DNA from: Niallia sp. Man26
GTDB taxonomy: Bacteria; Bacillota; Bacilli; Bacillales; Cytobacillaceae
Reading direction: 5' to 3'
DNA length: 64,000 bases
Assembly: GCF_022049065.2 (NCBI RefSeq)
Contig: NZ_CP095743.1
Span: forward strand, 3,177,001 to 3,241,000
In this document: piece after piece, positions 43,017 through 50,980 of the stretch
How positions within the stretch are numbered: the first letter of the stretch is position 1
How the letters are laid out: the number at the start of each line of letters is the position of its first letter
The notes under the pieces: model-generated
Databases searched by the model: none
The model's input: the letters and a program-made list of their open reading frames with translations, nothing else
What the model was told of the DNA's origin: nothing
Made by a program: the position numbers and the translations under genes

Positions 43017-43361
43017 ATGAGCAAAGTATGGTATCCAGGTGAAGGGGATAATGACCAAAGCAATAAATCCAAATCTCGTTCTGGTGACAGTGACAGCCGC
43101 TCTGATGCGAATGTGGATTTCGAAAGTGACAATCGCTTAAAATCAGACACAAATGTAGACAACGACAATGATTTAAAAAACATCGACAAAAATACGAATG
43201 TCGCTAAAGTCAGCCGTTCTGGCAATGCAAAAATTGATCTTTGCATCGATGTTGAATCTGATTCAAAAGCTCGCGTTCGTTCTCGTTCAAAAGCGAATGC
43301 TGATTCTGATCAGGATCAGGACAACGATCAAGACAACAGCCAAGATCAAGACGAAGATTAA
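43017..43361 (+). CDS. Acidic low-complexity protein (Ser/Asp/Asn-rich), unknown
   Basis: A 114-residue protein starting MSKVWYPGEGDND at an ATG with AAAGGAGG before it. It is mainly Ser, Asp, Asn, Arg and Lys, with motifs such as SDANVDFESDNRLKSDTNVD and a tail of D-Q/D-N repeats (DSDQDQDNDQDN). There is one Cys near the middle (IDLCIDVES) and no signal or membrane segment. It is followed after a hairpin by another unusual gene with its own ribosome site. By composition it resembles spore-coat, exosporium or DNA-binding-mimic proteins, but I recognise no family. Confidence 0.72.
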   Translation: MSKVWYPGEGDNDQSNKSKSRSGDSDSRSDANVDFESDNRLKSDTNVDNDNDLKNIDKNTNVAKVSRSGNAKIDLCIDVESDSKARVRSRSKANADSDQDQDNDQDNSQDQDED

Positions 43362-43371
43362 TAATTGTGAG

Positions 43372-43397
43372 ACGAGAATGGTCAATCCCATTCTCGT
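43372..43397 (+). terminator. Hairpin between the two low-complexity genes
   Basis: ACGAGAATGG (43372-43381) pairs perfectly with CCATTCTCGT (43388-43397), loop of 6. The T-run after it is short, so it may be a partial terminator or an mRNA stabiliser. Confidence 0.6.
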
Positions 43398-43423
43398 TCT
43401 TTCGCAGTAAAGGAGGGGTAATC

Positions 43424-43738
43424 ATGTATCCAAACCGCAAGCCAAGAGGCAGAGATAACATGAACTATGAGTTTCGCAACAACGGTCATACAGAGCTTGA
43501 TGCGAATGCGGCGCAAATTGGGGAAAGCGGAAACTCAGATGTAGATGTTTATGTAAATGTTGAGGTTAATACAAACCCGATTGCCTACGCAATGCTATGT
43601 TCCTTATTGGCTACTAGACAAATAACAAGACCAGAATTTGATGAAGCAATAAAGCATTTAGACAGACTGATGAAAGAAACAAACAACAGCAATAACAGTA
43701 CAGGAAGACTGCAAGGTCCTCCGCCGAGAAACCGCTAA
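43424..43738 (+). CDS. Small protein with Asn/Arg-rich ends, unknown (possible spore protein)
   Basis: A 104-residue protein starting MYPNRKPRGRDNMNYEFRNN at an ATG with AGGAGGGG before it. The N-terminal part is polar and Arg/Asn-rich. A middle strand-like stretch (SDVDVYVNVEVNTNPIAYAM) is followed by a helical stretch (ITRPEFDEAIKHLDRLMKET), and the tail is Asn/Pro/Arg-rich. It lies 62 bp after the acidic protein gene, and the opposite charges (one acidic, one basic at the ends) suggest that the two proteins could interact. No family is recognised with confidence. Confidence 0.7.
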   Translation: MYPNRKPRGRDNMNYEFRNNGHTELDANAAQIGESGNSDVDVYVNVEVNTNPIAYAMLCSLLATRQITRPEFDEAIKHLDRLMKETNNSNNSTGRLQGPPPRNR

Positions 43739-43750
43739 TGAATATCTCAT

Positions 43751-43795
43751 AAAAAAAGAATTAACCTGTCACGAAATAACGTTAATTCTTTTTTT
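43751..43795. terminator. Bidirectional terminator before the MarR gene
   Basis: AAAAAAAGAATTAAC faces GTTAATTCTTTTTTT. It serves the small-protein gene and the convergent MarR gene. Confidence 0.85.
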
Positions 43796-43815
43796 ATTTG
43801 CTTTAGAAGTTAAAT

Positions 43816-44268
43816 TTAGTAGCCGCGTCGATTTCCTTTTTTGACGTTCTCCCAATCTACCTCAATATTTTCTCTGACCTTTTTCAGGAGTTCATAAAGA
43901 ACCTCTGTTTGTTCATGAGACAATCCAGCAAGTGCAGTTTTGTCTGAATGATCTGCCTCCCTTTTTAGAAAAGGATATACCTCCATTCCTTTTTCTGTAG
44001 GAAACAGCAGCTTGTTTTTTTTATTTGTCTCATCCTGTCTTTTTTCTATAAAGCCGTTCATTTCAAGCTTTTTAATAGCTCTGGCTGCAGTCGTGCGGTC
44101 AACTTTTATCATTTCTGCCAGCTTTTCTTGAATGATTCCCGGATTCTCGTATATTCGGACAAGGTATAAATATTGGCCCTTCGTCAAATCGTATTCCTTA
44201 AATTCAATATTGCTGATAGAATCAAGTGCTCTGGCAATCATGCCAACTTCACGAAGAATTTCCTTCAT
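43816..44268 (-). CDS. MarR-family regulator
   Basis: A 150-residue winged-helix repressor: dimer helices at both ends, recognition region EKLAEMIKVDRTTAARAIKKLEMNGFIEKRQDETNKKNKLLFPTEKG near 55-100. The ATG at 44268 lies 20 bp from a 20-bp near-perfect palindrome, so it should repress itself and the divergent acetyltransferase gene. MarR proteins usually respond to phenolic compounds or oxidants; the signal is not visible. Confidence 0.92.
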   Translation of the reverse strand: MKEILREVGMIARALDSISNIEFKEYDLTKGQYLYLVRIYENPGIIQEKLAEMIKVDRTTAARAIKKLEMNGFIEKRQDETNKKNKLLFPTEKGMEVYPFLKREADHSDKTALAGLSHEQTEVLYELLKKVRENIEVDWENVKKGNRRGY

Positions 44269-44289
44269 AAAAATAATAAACCTCCAATA

Positions 44290-44309
44290 ATTGTTGTATT
44301 TACAACAAT
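44290..44309. promoter_or_regulatory. MarR operator
   Basis: TTGTTGTA-TT-TACAACAA with one further pairing base on each side. It lies in the 124-bp spacer between the divergent MarR and acetyltransferase genes. Confidence 0.85.
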
Positions 44310-44392
44310 ATATTTTTCCTATACACTGTTTAAAGATGATAAATAAATTATGACTTGTTTCTCATAATAAATCCAGAAAGGAATGAATAGCG

Positions 44393-44845
44393 ATGGAAGC
44401 AAAAAAAATTACAACAACAGACGAACTAGAGCAGGCATTACATATAAGAAGGACAGTATTTGTGGAGGAACAGGGTGTTCCGTTAGACGACGAATACGAT
44501 GAATTCGATAAACTTGATGGTAAATGTGAGCATATTCTTGTTTATTATCATAATGAGCCAGTCGGCACTGGACGGGTTAGATCGGTTGAAGGCTACGGCA
44601 AACTAGAAAGAATCTGTATCTTACAGGAATACCGTAAATTTGGTCTTGGGAAAGTTATTATTGCCAAGCTTGAAGAAATCGCCGCAGACCGAGGAGATTT
44701 AAAGGTAAAGCTGCATGGCCAAACACACGCAGAGGGCTTTTATAATAAGCTAGGCTACGAAACTTCTTCCGATGTATTTATGGAAGATGGCATCGCTCAC
44801 GTGCTGATGGTGAAAAATATCGCAGAAAAGAGCCAGTCATCATGA
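44393..44845 (+). CDS. GNAT acetyltransferase (YjcF/ElaA-like)
   Basis: A 150-residue GNAT protein with LHIRRTVFVEEQGVPLDDEYDEFDKLD at the start, GTGRVRSVEGYGKLERICILQEYRKFGLGKVIIAKLEE (acetyl-CoA loop RKFGLGK) and LKVKLHGQTHAEGFYNKLGYE near the end. This is the YjcF pattern, substrate unknown. It is controlled by the divergent MarR gene. Its TGA stop overlaps the stop of scrB on the other strand inside the palindrome TCATGA. Confidence 0.9.
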   Translation: MEAKKITTTDELEQALHIRRTVFVEEQGVPLDDEYDEFDKLDGKCEHILVYYHNEPVGTGRVRSVEGYGKLERICILQEYRKFGLGKVIIAKLEEIAADRGDLKVKLHGQTHAEGFYNKLGYETSSDVFMEDGIAHVLMVKNIAEKSQSS

Positions 44846-44856
44846 ACTGGCTCTTT
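44827..44856. terminator. Terminator embedded in the overlapping 3' ends of GNAT and scrB genes
   Basis: AAAGAGCCAGT (44827-44837) pairs perfectly with ACTGGCTCTTT (44846-44856). Both stop codons (TCATGA, 44840-44845) are in the loop. Confidence 0.85.
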
Positions 44857-46333
44857 CTTTGCTAGTTAGTTTATATTTTACAGCCTGTATGTCTGTTTTC
44901 CCGTTATACGCAAAAAAACGGATATCCTGACTGTTTTGATCTGGGAATATTCTTGCAGTGAACACTTCTGCTCCGTCGTTCACAAATACCTCAACAGAAG
45001 AAACATCCACAAATATTCGGAAGGAAATTTTGTCTGTTTCTACTAAACATTTACGGACCGCTCCATATTGTATGCCTGCTGCTTGCCCAGACTCGCTTCT
45101 GTCAAAAATCACTTTTTTCTCCTGCATGTCATATTTCAGGACTGTTTTCTCCTTGTCACTAGCTCGAAGCTCTATACCGAACTGCTCTGCCGTAAAATTG
45201 GAAAACTCTGCAGATAATTCATAGACATCACCAGCAAATCCTTCTATCCCCTTCGTCTCGTTATCTATTGTTATATGAGCTTCTGTTTCTTCCCCTCTAA
45301 GCAGCTCCAATTCCTTAACTGGATTTTGCCATAGTCGCCCGTTCTTTACAGTCAGTTCGCGCGGCAATGTTAAACAATGGGCCCAGCCGTTACTGTCTGT
45401 CGGATACTCTATTTCAGGCAGACCCATCCACCCTACTAATATTCTTCTGCCGTCAGGTGCTTCCATTGTCTGTGGTGCATAAAAGTCAAACCCTCTGTCT
45501 AATTCATGAAACCCACTGTGCACAAGCGTCCGCTCTTGAACATTCAGCCTGCTGCCGAGCACATAGCCTGATTGATAAATATTATGATAGCTGTCTCTGT
45601 CTCTCTCCAAGCCCTGTGGACAAAACAGCAGCACACCATGATTATCTAATTCGAAATAATCCGGACACTCCCACATATATCCGAATTCATTAAGGCCTAT
45701 ATCTACTTCGCCTTCTAAGTCCCATTCCAGCAAATTCTGCGAACGATACAGCATAATTGTACCTGTCTCGTTTTTACGCTGTGCTCCAATCACAGCAAAA
45801 AAACAATCATTATCTTTCCAAACCTTAGGATCACGGTAATGATCCGTATACCCGTTAGGAACTGCAGGAATCACTGGTTTTTCAAGCTTTTTTATTTGTC
45901 CCTCCTTATTCATGACAGCTAGTATCTGATAAGGATGTCTTACCCAGTTCTCGTCACGGTTGTTTCCAGTATACATAAGGAATAATTCGCCGTTATGCTC
46001 GATTCCGCTGCCTGAGTAAACACCGTGACTGTCAAACTCATTTGTCGGCTCAAGCGCAACGCCGACATTTTCCCAGTGAACGAGGTCCTTTGATTTAGTA
46101 TGATACCAGTTCTTTAATCCATGAACAGGGCCAAGGGGAAACCATTGATAGAACAAATGATATTCACCATTATAATATGAGAAACCGTTTGGATCATTGA
46201 GAAGCCCTGTCACAGGCTGAATATGAAAGGTTTGTCTCCAGTTACACTGCTTGACGAGATTTTCAAGTTTCCTCCGTTCTGTCTTTGAGGCATCCTCCCA
46301 TCTTCTGTACCGTTGTTCTCTACTCCAATTCAT
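44840..46333 (-). CDS. scrB: Sucrose-6-phosphate hydrolase (GH32)
   Basis: A 497-residue invertase that splits sucrose 6-phosphate to glucose 6-phosphate and fructose. Catalytic motifs of GH32 are present: nucleophile Asp in LLNDPNGF near 49, RDPK in HYRDPKVW near 166, and acid/base Glu in WECPDYF near 221. A C-terminal beta-sandwich with SVEVFVNDGAEVFTARIF follows. The ATG at 46333 is used (GGGAGTG before it); an 11-codon extension has no site. It is 60 bp after scrA. Confidence 0.95.
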   Translation of the reverse strand: MNWSREQRYRRWEDASKTERRKLENLVKQCNWRQTFHIQPVTGLLNDPNGFSYYNGEYHLFYQWFPLGPVHGLKNWYHTKSKDLVHWENVGVALEPTNEFDSHGVYSGSGIEHNGELFLMYTGNNRDENWVRHPYQILAVMNKEGQIKKLEKPVIPAVPNGYTDHYRDPKVWKDNDCFFAVIGAQRKNETGTIMLYRSQNLLEWDLEGEVDIGLNEFGYMWECPDYFELDNHGVLLFCPQGLERDRDSYHNIYQSGYVLGSRLNVQERTLVHSGFHELDRGFDFYAPQTMEAPDGRRILVGWMGLPEIEYPTDSNGWAHCLTLPRELTVKNGRLWQNPVKELELLRGEETEAHITIDNETKGIEGFAGDVYELSAEFSNFTAEQFGIELRASDKEKTVLKYDMQEKKVIFDRSESGQAAGIQYGAVRKCLVETDKISFRIFVDVSSVEVFVNDGAEVFTARIFPDQNSQDIRFFAYNGKTDIQAVKYKLTSKERASS

Positions 46334-46393
46334 TGATGCTTCACTCCCTAAAAAGAAAGGAGACAAGAGTCCCCTCCTATGCTTATCGATTTT

Positions 46394-47845
46394 TTATGCA
46401 ACGATGCCTTCTTTTTTTACACTCGCTTCCTTTTTAGCCGCTCTTTTCGCCAATACGATGGTTACCGTAAATCCGACTACAAATGCGACTGCCATTCCAA
46501 TAATATAAGGCACAATTTTATCTGGACGAATGGAGATGATGCCAGGCAATCCAGCAGCACCTAATGCGACTGCCTTCACTTTAAACAAAGTAACAAAACC
46601 AGAACCAACTGCAGACCCTACGATAGCACCAATAAACGGATACCTTAATTTCAGGTTTACCCCAAACATCGCCGGCTCTGTAATACCAAGCAATGCAGAG
46701 ATGCCCGCAGCAGAAGCTGTTCCCTTAACTTTTGCATCCTTTGTTAGCTTCAAGACAGCCAATGTTGCTGCACCTTGAGCGATGTTAGACATGGTAGCAA
46801 TCGCAAACAAGAAGGAGCCGCCTGTTTTTGCGATATCTGCTAACAGTTGAGTTTCAACAGCAATAAAGCTGTGATGCATGCCAGTGATAACGATCGGTGC
46901 ATACAAGAGGCCGAAAATTAACCCGCCGATTACTCCTGTTGTGTCATACATCCAGACAATGCCATCAGTAAGAAGATTTCCAGCCGTTCTTGTTAACGGG
47001 CCGACTAACGTAAATGTCAAAAAACCAGTAATAAAAATAGATAAAAGCGGTGTCAATAAGTTATCCAAAGCCGAGGGCACAATCCTTCTGAGATATGTTT
47101 CAATCTTAGCCAAAATAAACGATGCTGCAAGTACAGGCAGCACTGTTCCTTGGTAAGCTACCTTCTCAATCTCCAAACCGAATATATTCCAGACAGGCAC
47201 TTCATTTTTCAGCATGGCATCTGCATAATTATAGCCATTCAGCAAATCCGGATGAACCATCAGCATACCAAGTGCTGCTCCGAGATAAGGATTTCCGCCA
47301 AACCGCTGGGTAGCAGAAAAGCCAATCAGAATTGGCAGAAATACAAAGGCAGCGTTTGCAAAAGTATTAATAAGTGCAGCTAAATCTGCCATGTTTGGAT
47401 ATGCATCAACCAATGATTTGCTCTCTATAAATAAATCTTGAGCAGTCAGGACATTATTTAGTCCCATTAGTAAACCGCCGGCAACAATAGCTGGAATAAT
47501 CGGCACAAAGATATCAGACAGCATTTTCACAAATCGCTGAATCGGATTAAGCTTCTTTGCTCCAGCCTCTTTTACTTCCTTCGTCGACATTTCTGAAAGA
47601 CCTGTCATCCCTGCAAAATGCTTATACACTTCGTTAACAGTGCCTGATCCTAAAATAATTTGATATTGACCGCCTGTAGAGAATGTTCCCTTCACCACAT
47701 CCATCTTATCAAGCACATCTTGATTAACTGCTGATTCATCATGCAGTACTAAACGAAGCCGTGTTGCACAGTGAGCTGCTGCAGACACATTCTCTTTTCC
47801 GCCGATTGCCGCGAGAATTTCTTCTGCGATTTTTTTATGGTTCAT
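46394..47845 (-). CDS. scrA: PTS sucrose-specific EIIBC
   Basis: A 483-residue permease that imports and phosphorylates sucrose. The IIB domain at residues 1-90 has the phosphocysteine in SAAAHCATRLRLVLHDE near 26 and the GTFSTGGQYQIILGSG loop. The IIC domain from about 105 has ten membrane segments with GLNNVLTAQDLF, ITGMHHSFIAVETQLL and GITEPAMFGVNLKLRYPF. No IIA domain is fused, so it needs a glucose-type IIA from elsewhere. It is the first gene of scrAB, downstream of two ScrR operators. Confidence 0.95.
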   Translation of the reverse strand: MNHKKIAEEILAAIGGKENVSAAAHCATRLRLVLHDESAVNQDVLDKMDVVKGTFSTGGQYQIILGSGTVNEVYKHFAGMTGLSEMSTKEVKEAGAKKLNPIQRFVKMLSDIFVPIIPAIVAGGLLMGLNNVLTAQDLFIESKSLVDAYPNMADLAALINTFANAAFVFLPILIGFSATQRFGGNPYLGAALGMLMVHPDLLNGYNYADAMLKNEVPVWNIFGLEIEKVAYQGTVLPVLAASFILAKIETYLRRIVPSALDNLLTPLLSIFITGFLTFTLVGPLTRTAGNLLTDGIVWMYDTTGVIGGLIFGLLYAPIVITGMHHSFIAVETQLLADIAKTGGSFLFAIATMSNIAQGAATLAVLKLTKDAKVKGTASAAGISALLGITEPAMFGVNLKLRYPFIGAIVGSAVGSGFVTLFKVKAVALGAAGLPGIISIRPDKIVPYIIGMAVAFVVGFTVTIVLAKRAAKKEASVKKEGIVA

Positions 47846-47872
47846 TTTACGTTCCTCCCTATTATATCCGGC

Positions 47873-47930
47873 AATATAGAACCGGTTCCAAAATTACACA
47901 AAAAGTAAAGCCGTTTAAGGAACCGGTTCC
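47873..47930 (-). promoter_or_regulatory. scrAB promoter with two ScrR operators
   Basis: The promoter is TTGTGT (plus 47896-47901), 17-bp spacer, TATATT (plus 47873-47878). Operator O1, GAACCGGTTC (47879-47888), lies in the spacer. O2 is the perfect palindrome GGAACCGGTTCC (47919-47930). Their centres are 41 bp apart, about four helical turns. Confidence 0.85.
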
Positions 47931-47943
47931 AAATAAAAGCTAA

Positions 47944-48004
47944 AAAAATATGATTCTAACGAAACCGATTATAAATTTATTATTGGAATCGGTTTCATTA
48001 GAAT
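47944..48004 (-). terminator. Terminator after scrR with operator-like arms
   Basis: The 18-bp arms 47953-47970 and 47987-48004 pair with one mismatch. On the minus strand CATA then seven T follow. The arms contain GAAACCGATT/AATCGGTTTC, close to the ScrR operator. Confidence 0.75.
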
Positions 48005-48018
48005 TATAATTCATCATG

Positions 48019-49002
48019 CTAGATTGTGTCAACGCTTTCTCTTTTAATTATTTCAAAATTCATTGTTGTCAGTATTTCTACTGGCCGCTCATGTACTAGC
48101 TCCACCATATTAACTGCGGCCTTTTTCCCTGCTTCTTTATAATGAAATTTTGCTGTTGTAATGCCAGGATGAATGGCTTCCGTGACATCATAACCGCCAA
48201 AGCCAGTAACAGACAAAGTATCTGGTACAGCTATCCCCAGTTTGTATGCTGCCTTCAGACAGCCAAGGGCAATATTGTCTGTAGCACAAACGACAATACT
48301 CTGGTTGGAATTTCTTAAGATTTCCATGGCGGCAGCTTGGGCAGCAGGAATATTAAATTCTGTCTCATAATAATGGACATCAATATCTTCCTTCCCCTCC
48401 AATGCTTTTGTAAAGCCTTGTTTTCGTTTTATTCCAACAGCAATATCAAGCTCTGTCACTCCTAAGTAAGCAATGTTGCGATGCCCCTTGTCCAGCACAT
48501 ATTGCCCTATTGCCATGCCAGCATGATAATCATCATGAATAACACTATGAATCTCTTCATGCTCTTGACCAATCAGTAAAACTGGAATATTCACATCAGC
48601 TATTGCTTGAAGATGCCTGTCCGTAATCACGGTCGCAAGCAAGATAATACCCGCCATCTTCTGGTTTGCCAGGCTGTATATACTCTCAATTTCCCTGTCT
48701 AAATCTTGGCTCGTATTGGATATTAACATCTGATAGTTCAGTTCTTTCAAGCGCTCATCGATTCCAATCAACGTCTGTGATGACGCAAAAGAATCCAGCC
48801 TTGGAACAATCGTGCCAATGATATTTGTCTTTTTTGCTTTTAAACTTTGAGCAAAAGGGTTTGGCGTGTAGCCAGTCTCTCGAATTGCCTTTTCAATCTT
48901 CTTCCTTGTTGCCTCTCCGACAGAGCCTCCATTCAGGTAGCGGGATACCGTGCTTTTGGCGACTCCGGCGATTTTAGCAATATCCGCAATGGTCCGAATC
49001 AT
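48019..49002 (-). CDS. scrR: LacI-family sucrose operon repressor
   Basis: A 327-residue repressor with the helix-turn-helix TIADIAKIAGVAKSTVSRYLNGGSVGEATRKKIEKAI. The sensor domain includes IIGTIVPRLDSFASSQTLIGID, VIHDDYHAGMAIGQYVLDKGHRNIAYLG and VVCATDNIALGCLKAA. It precedes scrA and scrB on the same strand, with perfect LacI-type palindromes before scrA. Assignment to sucrose control follows from this context. Its stop is followed by a terminator. Confidence 0.93.
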   Translation of the reverse strand: MIRTIADIAKIAGVAKSTVSRYLNGGSVGEATRKKIEKAIRETGYTPNPFAQSLKAKKTNIIGTIVPRLDSFASSQTLIGIDERLKELNYQMLISNTSQDLDREIESIYSLANQKMAGIILLATVITDRHLQAIADVNIPVLLIGQEHEEIHSVIHDDYHAGMAIGQYVLDKGHRNIAYLGVTELDIAVGIKRKQGFTKALEGKEDIDVHYYETEFNIPAAQAAAMEILRNSNQSIVVCATDNIALGCLKAAYKLGIAVPDTLSVTGFGGYDVTEAIHPGITTAKFHYKEAGKKAAVNMVELVHERPVEILTTMNFEIIKRESVDTI

Positions 49003-49100
49003 TAGTTTACCAACCTCATAATTGTATTTATGGTTATATTATATACTACTTATTCAAGCTTTTTGGGCAGCTGTTTCAAATTTAAGCCTAGACCCCTACA

Positions 49101-49988
49101 TTACTGCCTGTTAATTGATTCACGAAATCTTTTTATATCACTGACTGGAGGAGCTCCAAACATTCTGCTGTATTCTCTGCTGAATTGGGATGGACTTTCA
49201 TAGCCGACTTGAAAAGCCGCTTCACCTGCTTCCATCGGTTCAGATAACAAAAGCTTCCGTGCTTCCTGCAGCCGAATCATCTTTTGATACTTTAATGGGC
49301 TCATTGCTGTCACTTGTTTAAAATAATGATGGAAAGAGGAAACACTCATTTTAGCTATTTTTGCAAGCATATCTATCCGCAGCGGCTGGTTATATTCCTC
49401 ATTGATTATGCGGATTACCTCTTTGATTGCCTGCGCTTGACTTCCCATTACTGCAAACTCTCTCATTTGATCTCCATCTTCATTATTCCAAATTCTATAA
49501 AGAATTTCTTTTTTATAAAGAGGTGCCAGTGCTGAAATGTCTTGGGGCGTATCAAGCAAGCCTATCAGCCTGATAACTGCATCGAGTATATTGGATGTTG
49601 TCTTATTCACCATGATGGCTCTTTGTGCGGGAAATGAGTGATCTTGCTTCATCTTAATAACATCGAGAATCTCTTCTGTTGTGAAGCGGAGTTTGACTCC
49701 TAGATAGGGGCTGTCACTCGTCGCCTTCATGATTTTCCCTGTTATCGGCAGATGGACAGAGGCAATAAGGTAGTGATTGGGGTCATAATGAAAGATGTCA
49801 TCCTCCAGCATCACGATTTTTGAGCCTTGGGCAATAAAGCAGACAGACGGCTCGAACAAGGAATGAAGAGGCTCTGATAAAGTCGATGAGCGGATAAAGC
49901 TCAATGTATCAATTTCCGCATCAAATGTCCCATCCCTATTTGTATGTTTTTCAATTAAAGTCACTAACTGCTGCTGCCTGTCTTTCAT
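49101..49988 (-). CDS. AraC-family regulator with N-terminal cupin
   Basis: A 295-residue activator: an AraC_N-type sensor at residues 15-165 (LSFIRSSTLSEPLHSLFEPSVCFIAQGSKIVMLEDDIFHYDPNHYLIASVHLP). Two helix-turn-helix motifs follow in residues 190-290 (DMLAKIAKMSVSSFHHYFKQVTAMSPLKYQKMIRLQEARKLL and AAFQVGYESPSQFSREYSRMFG). It is divergent from an SDR gene 131 bp away, which is its most likely target. The start at 49988 is the ATG after GGCGGTG. Confidence 0.9.
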   Translation of the reverse strand: MKDRQQQLVTLIEKHTNRDGTFDAEIDTLSFIRSSTLSEPLHSLFEPSVCFIAQGSKIVMLEDDIFHYDPNHYLIASVHLPITGKIMKATSDSPYLGVKLRFTTEEILDVIKMKQDHSFPAQRAIMVNKTTSNILDAVIRLIGLLDTPQDISALAPLYKKEILYRIWNNEDGDQMREFAVMGSQAQAIKEVIRIINEEYNQPLRIDMLAKIAKMSVSSFHHYFKQVTAMSPLKYQKMIRLQEARKLLLSEPMEAGEAAFQVGYESPSQFSREYSRMFGAPPVSDIKRFRESINRQ

Positions 49989-50119
49989 GCCATTCACCGC
50001 CTTTTTTATATATTTTAACGTTTATTTGGAGAAATAGGCAAAAATAATAGACGATTCAGCTATCTCGTTATTCGTAACTTTATTTATAATTTAGAGGAAA
50101 ATAGAGCTTGGAGGAATAA

Positions 50120-50863
50120 ATGATGACAAACTTACAGGATAAAGTCGCAATAATTACAGGCGCATCAAGAGGAATAGGCGCTCAAAGTGCAATAAAATTA
50201 GCAGAACTGGGAGCTAAGGTTGTTGTTAATTATGCTAACAGCCCACAAGCAGCAGAGGCAGTGACCTCATCTATCATGGAAAAGGGCGGCCAGGCGATAG
50301 CTGTTAAAGCAGATGTGAGCAGCCTTAAGGAAATAGAGTATTTATTTGAAACGACCATTAGCCATTTCGGCAAGGTCGATATCCTTGTGAATAATGCAGG
50401 TATCATGCATACCATTCCAATCAGTGAAGTGACAGAGGAACAATTTGACCAACATTTTGCGATTAATGTTAAAGGCACCTATTTCGCCTGCCAACAAGCC
50501 TTTAAGCATATGGCACCGAACGGACGAATCGTTAATTTCTCTACTTCTGTTGCAGGAGTAATGTTCCCAGGCTACAGCATTTATGCAGCTACTAAAGGGG
50601 CTGTTGAACAAATCAGCAGACAGCTGGCCAGAGAATTTGGACCAAAGAATATAACGATAAATACAATCGCCCCAGGTCCGACAAGAACAGAATTATTCTT
50701 GGAAGGAAAAACTTCTGAACAATTGCAGGCATTAAAAGGAAACAACGCCTTCGGAAGATTCGGAGAAACAAATGATATCGCCGATGCATTAGCCTTTTTA
50801 GTAAGTGACGAATCCCGCTGGATTACAGGACAAACAATCCGTGTTAATGGCGGTATGATCTAG
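50120..50863 (+). CDS. Short-chain dehydrogenase/reductase
   Basis: A 247-residue classical SDR. It has the coenzyme motif TGASRGIG, Ala/Asp after strand 2 (VNYANS, so NADP is favoured), NNAG near 89, the catalytic Ser in VNFSTSVAG near 140, and YAATK near 155. FabG-like ketoacyl or glucose dehydrogenase-like proteins share these motifs; the substrate is unknown. It may start at either of two adjacent ATGs (50120 or 50123) after GGAGG. It is probably activated by the divergent AraC protein. Confidence 0.92.
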   Translation: MMTNLQDKVAIITGASRGIGAQSAIKLAELGAKVVVNYANSPQAAEAVTSSIMEKGGQAIAVKADVSSLKEIEYLFETTISHFGKVDILVNNAGIMHTIPISEVTEEQFDQHFAINVKGTYFACQQAFKHMAPNGRIVNFSTSVAGVMFPGYSIYAATKGAVEQISRQLAREFGPKNITINTIAPGPTRTELFLEGKTSEQLQALKGNNAFGRFGETNDIADALAFLVSDESRWITGQTIRVNGGMI

Positions 50864-50871
50864 AATATTGA

Positions 50872-50907
50872 AAAGAAAAGATAGAGGTAGTGCTCTATCT
50901 TTTCTTT
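50872..50907 (+). terminator. Terminator after the SDR gene
   Basis: AAAGAAAAGATAGAG pairs perfectly with CTCTATCTTTTCTTT, loop of 6. Confidence 0.85.
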
Positions 50908-50928
50908 ATACAGACTTCCTCTTCTAAT

Positions 50929-50943
50929 TGAAAACAATTCTCA
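50929..50943 (+). promoter_or_regulatory. Candidate Fur box
   Basis: TGAAAACAATTCTCA keeps the 7-1-7 form TGATAATNATTATCA with 11 of 14 matches. It ends 37 bp before the GTG start of the next gene. Confidence 0.5.
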
Positions 50944-50980
50944 TTTATGATACGTTTGTTGTAAATAATTTAAAGAGAAG

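Noticed and set aside
43017..43361. CRISPR array or tandem DNA repeat
   Set aside because: The repetition is at the amino-acid level (Asp/Ser/Asn codons) within a gene with a good ribosome site. There are no regular identical DNA units with spacers.
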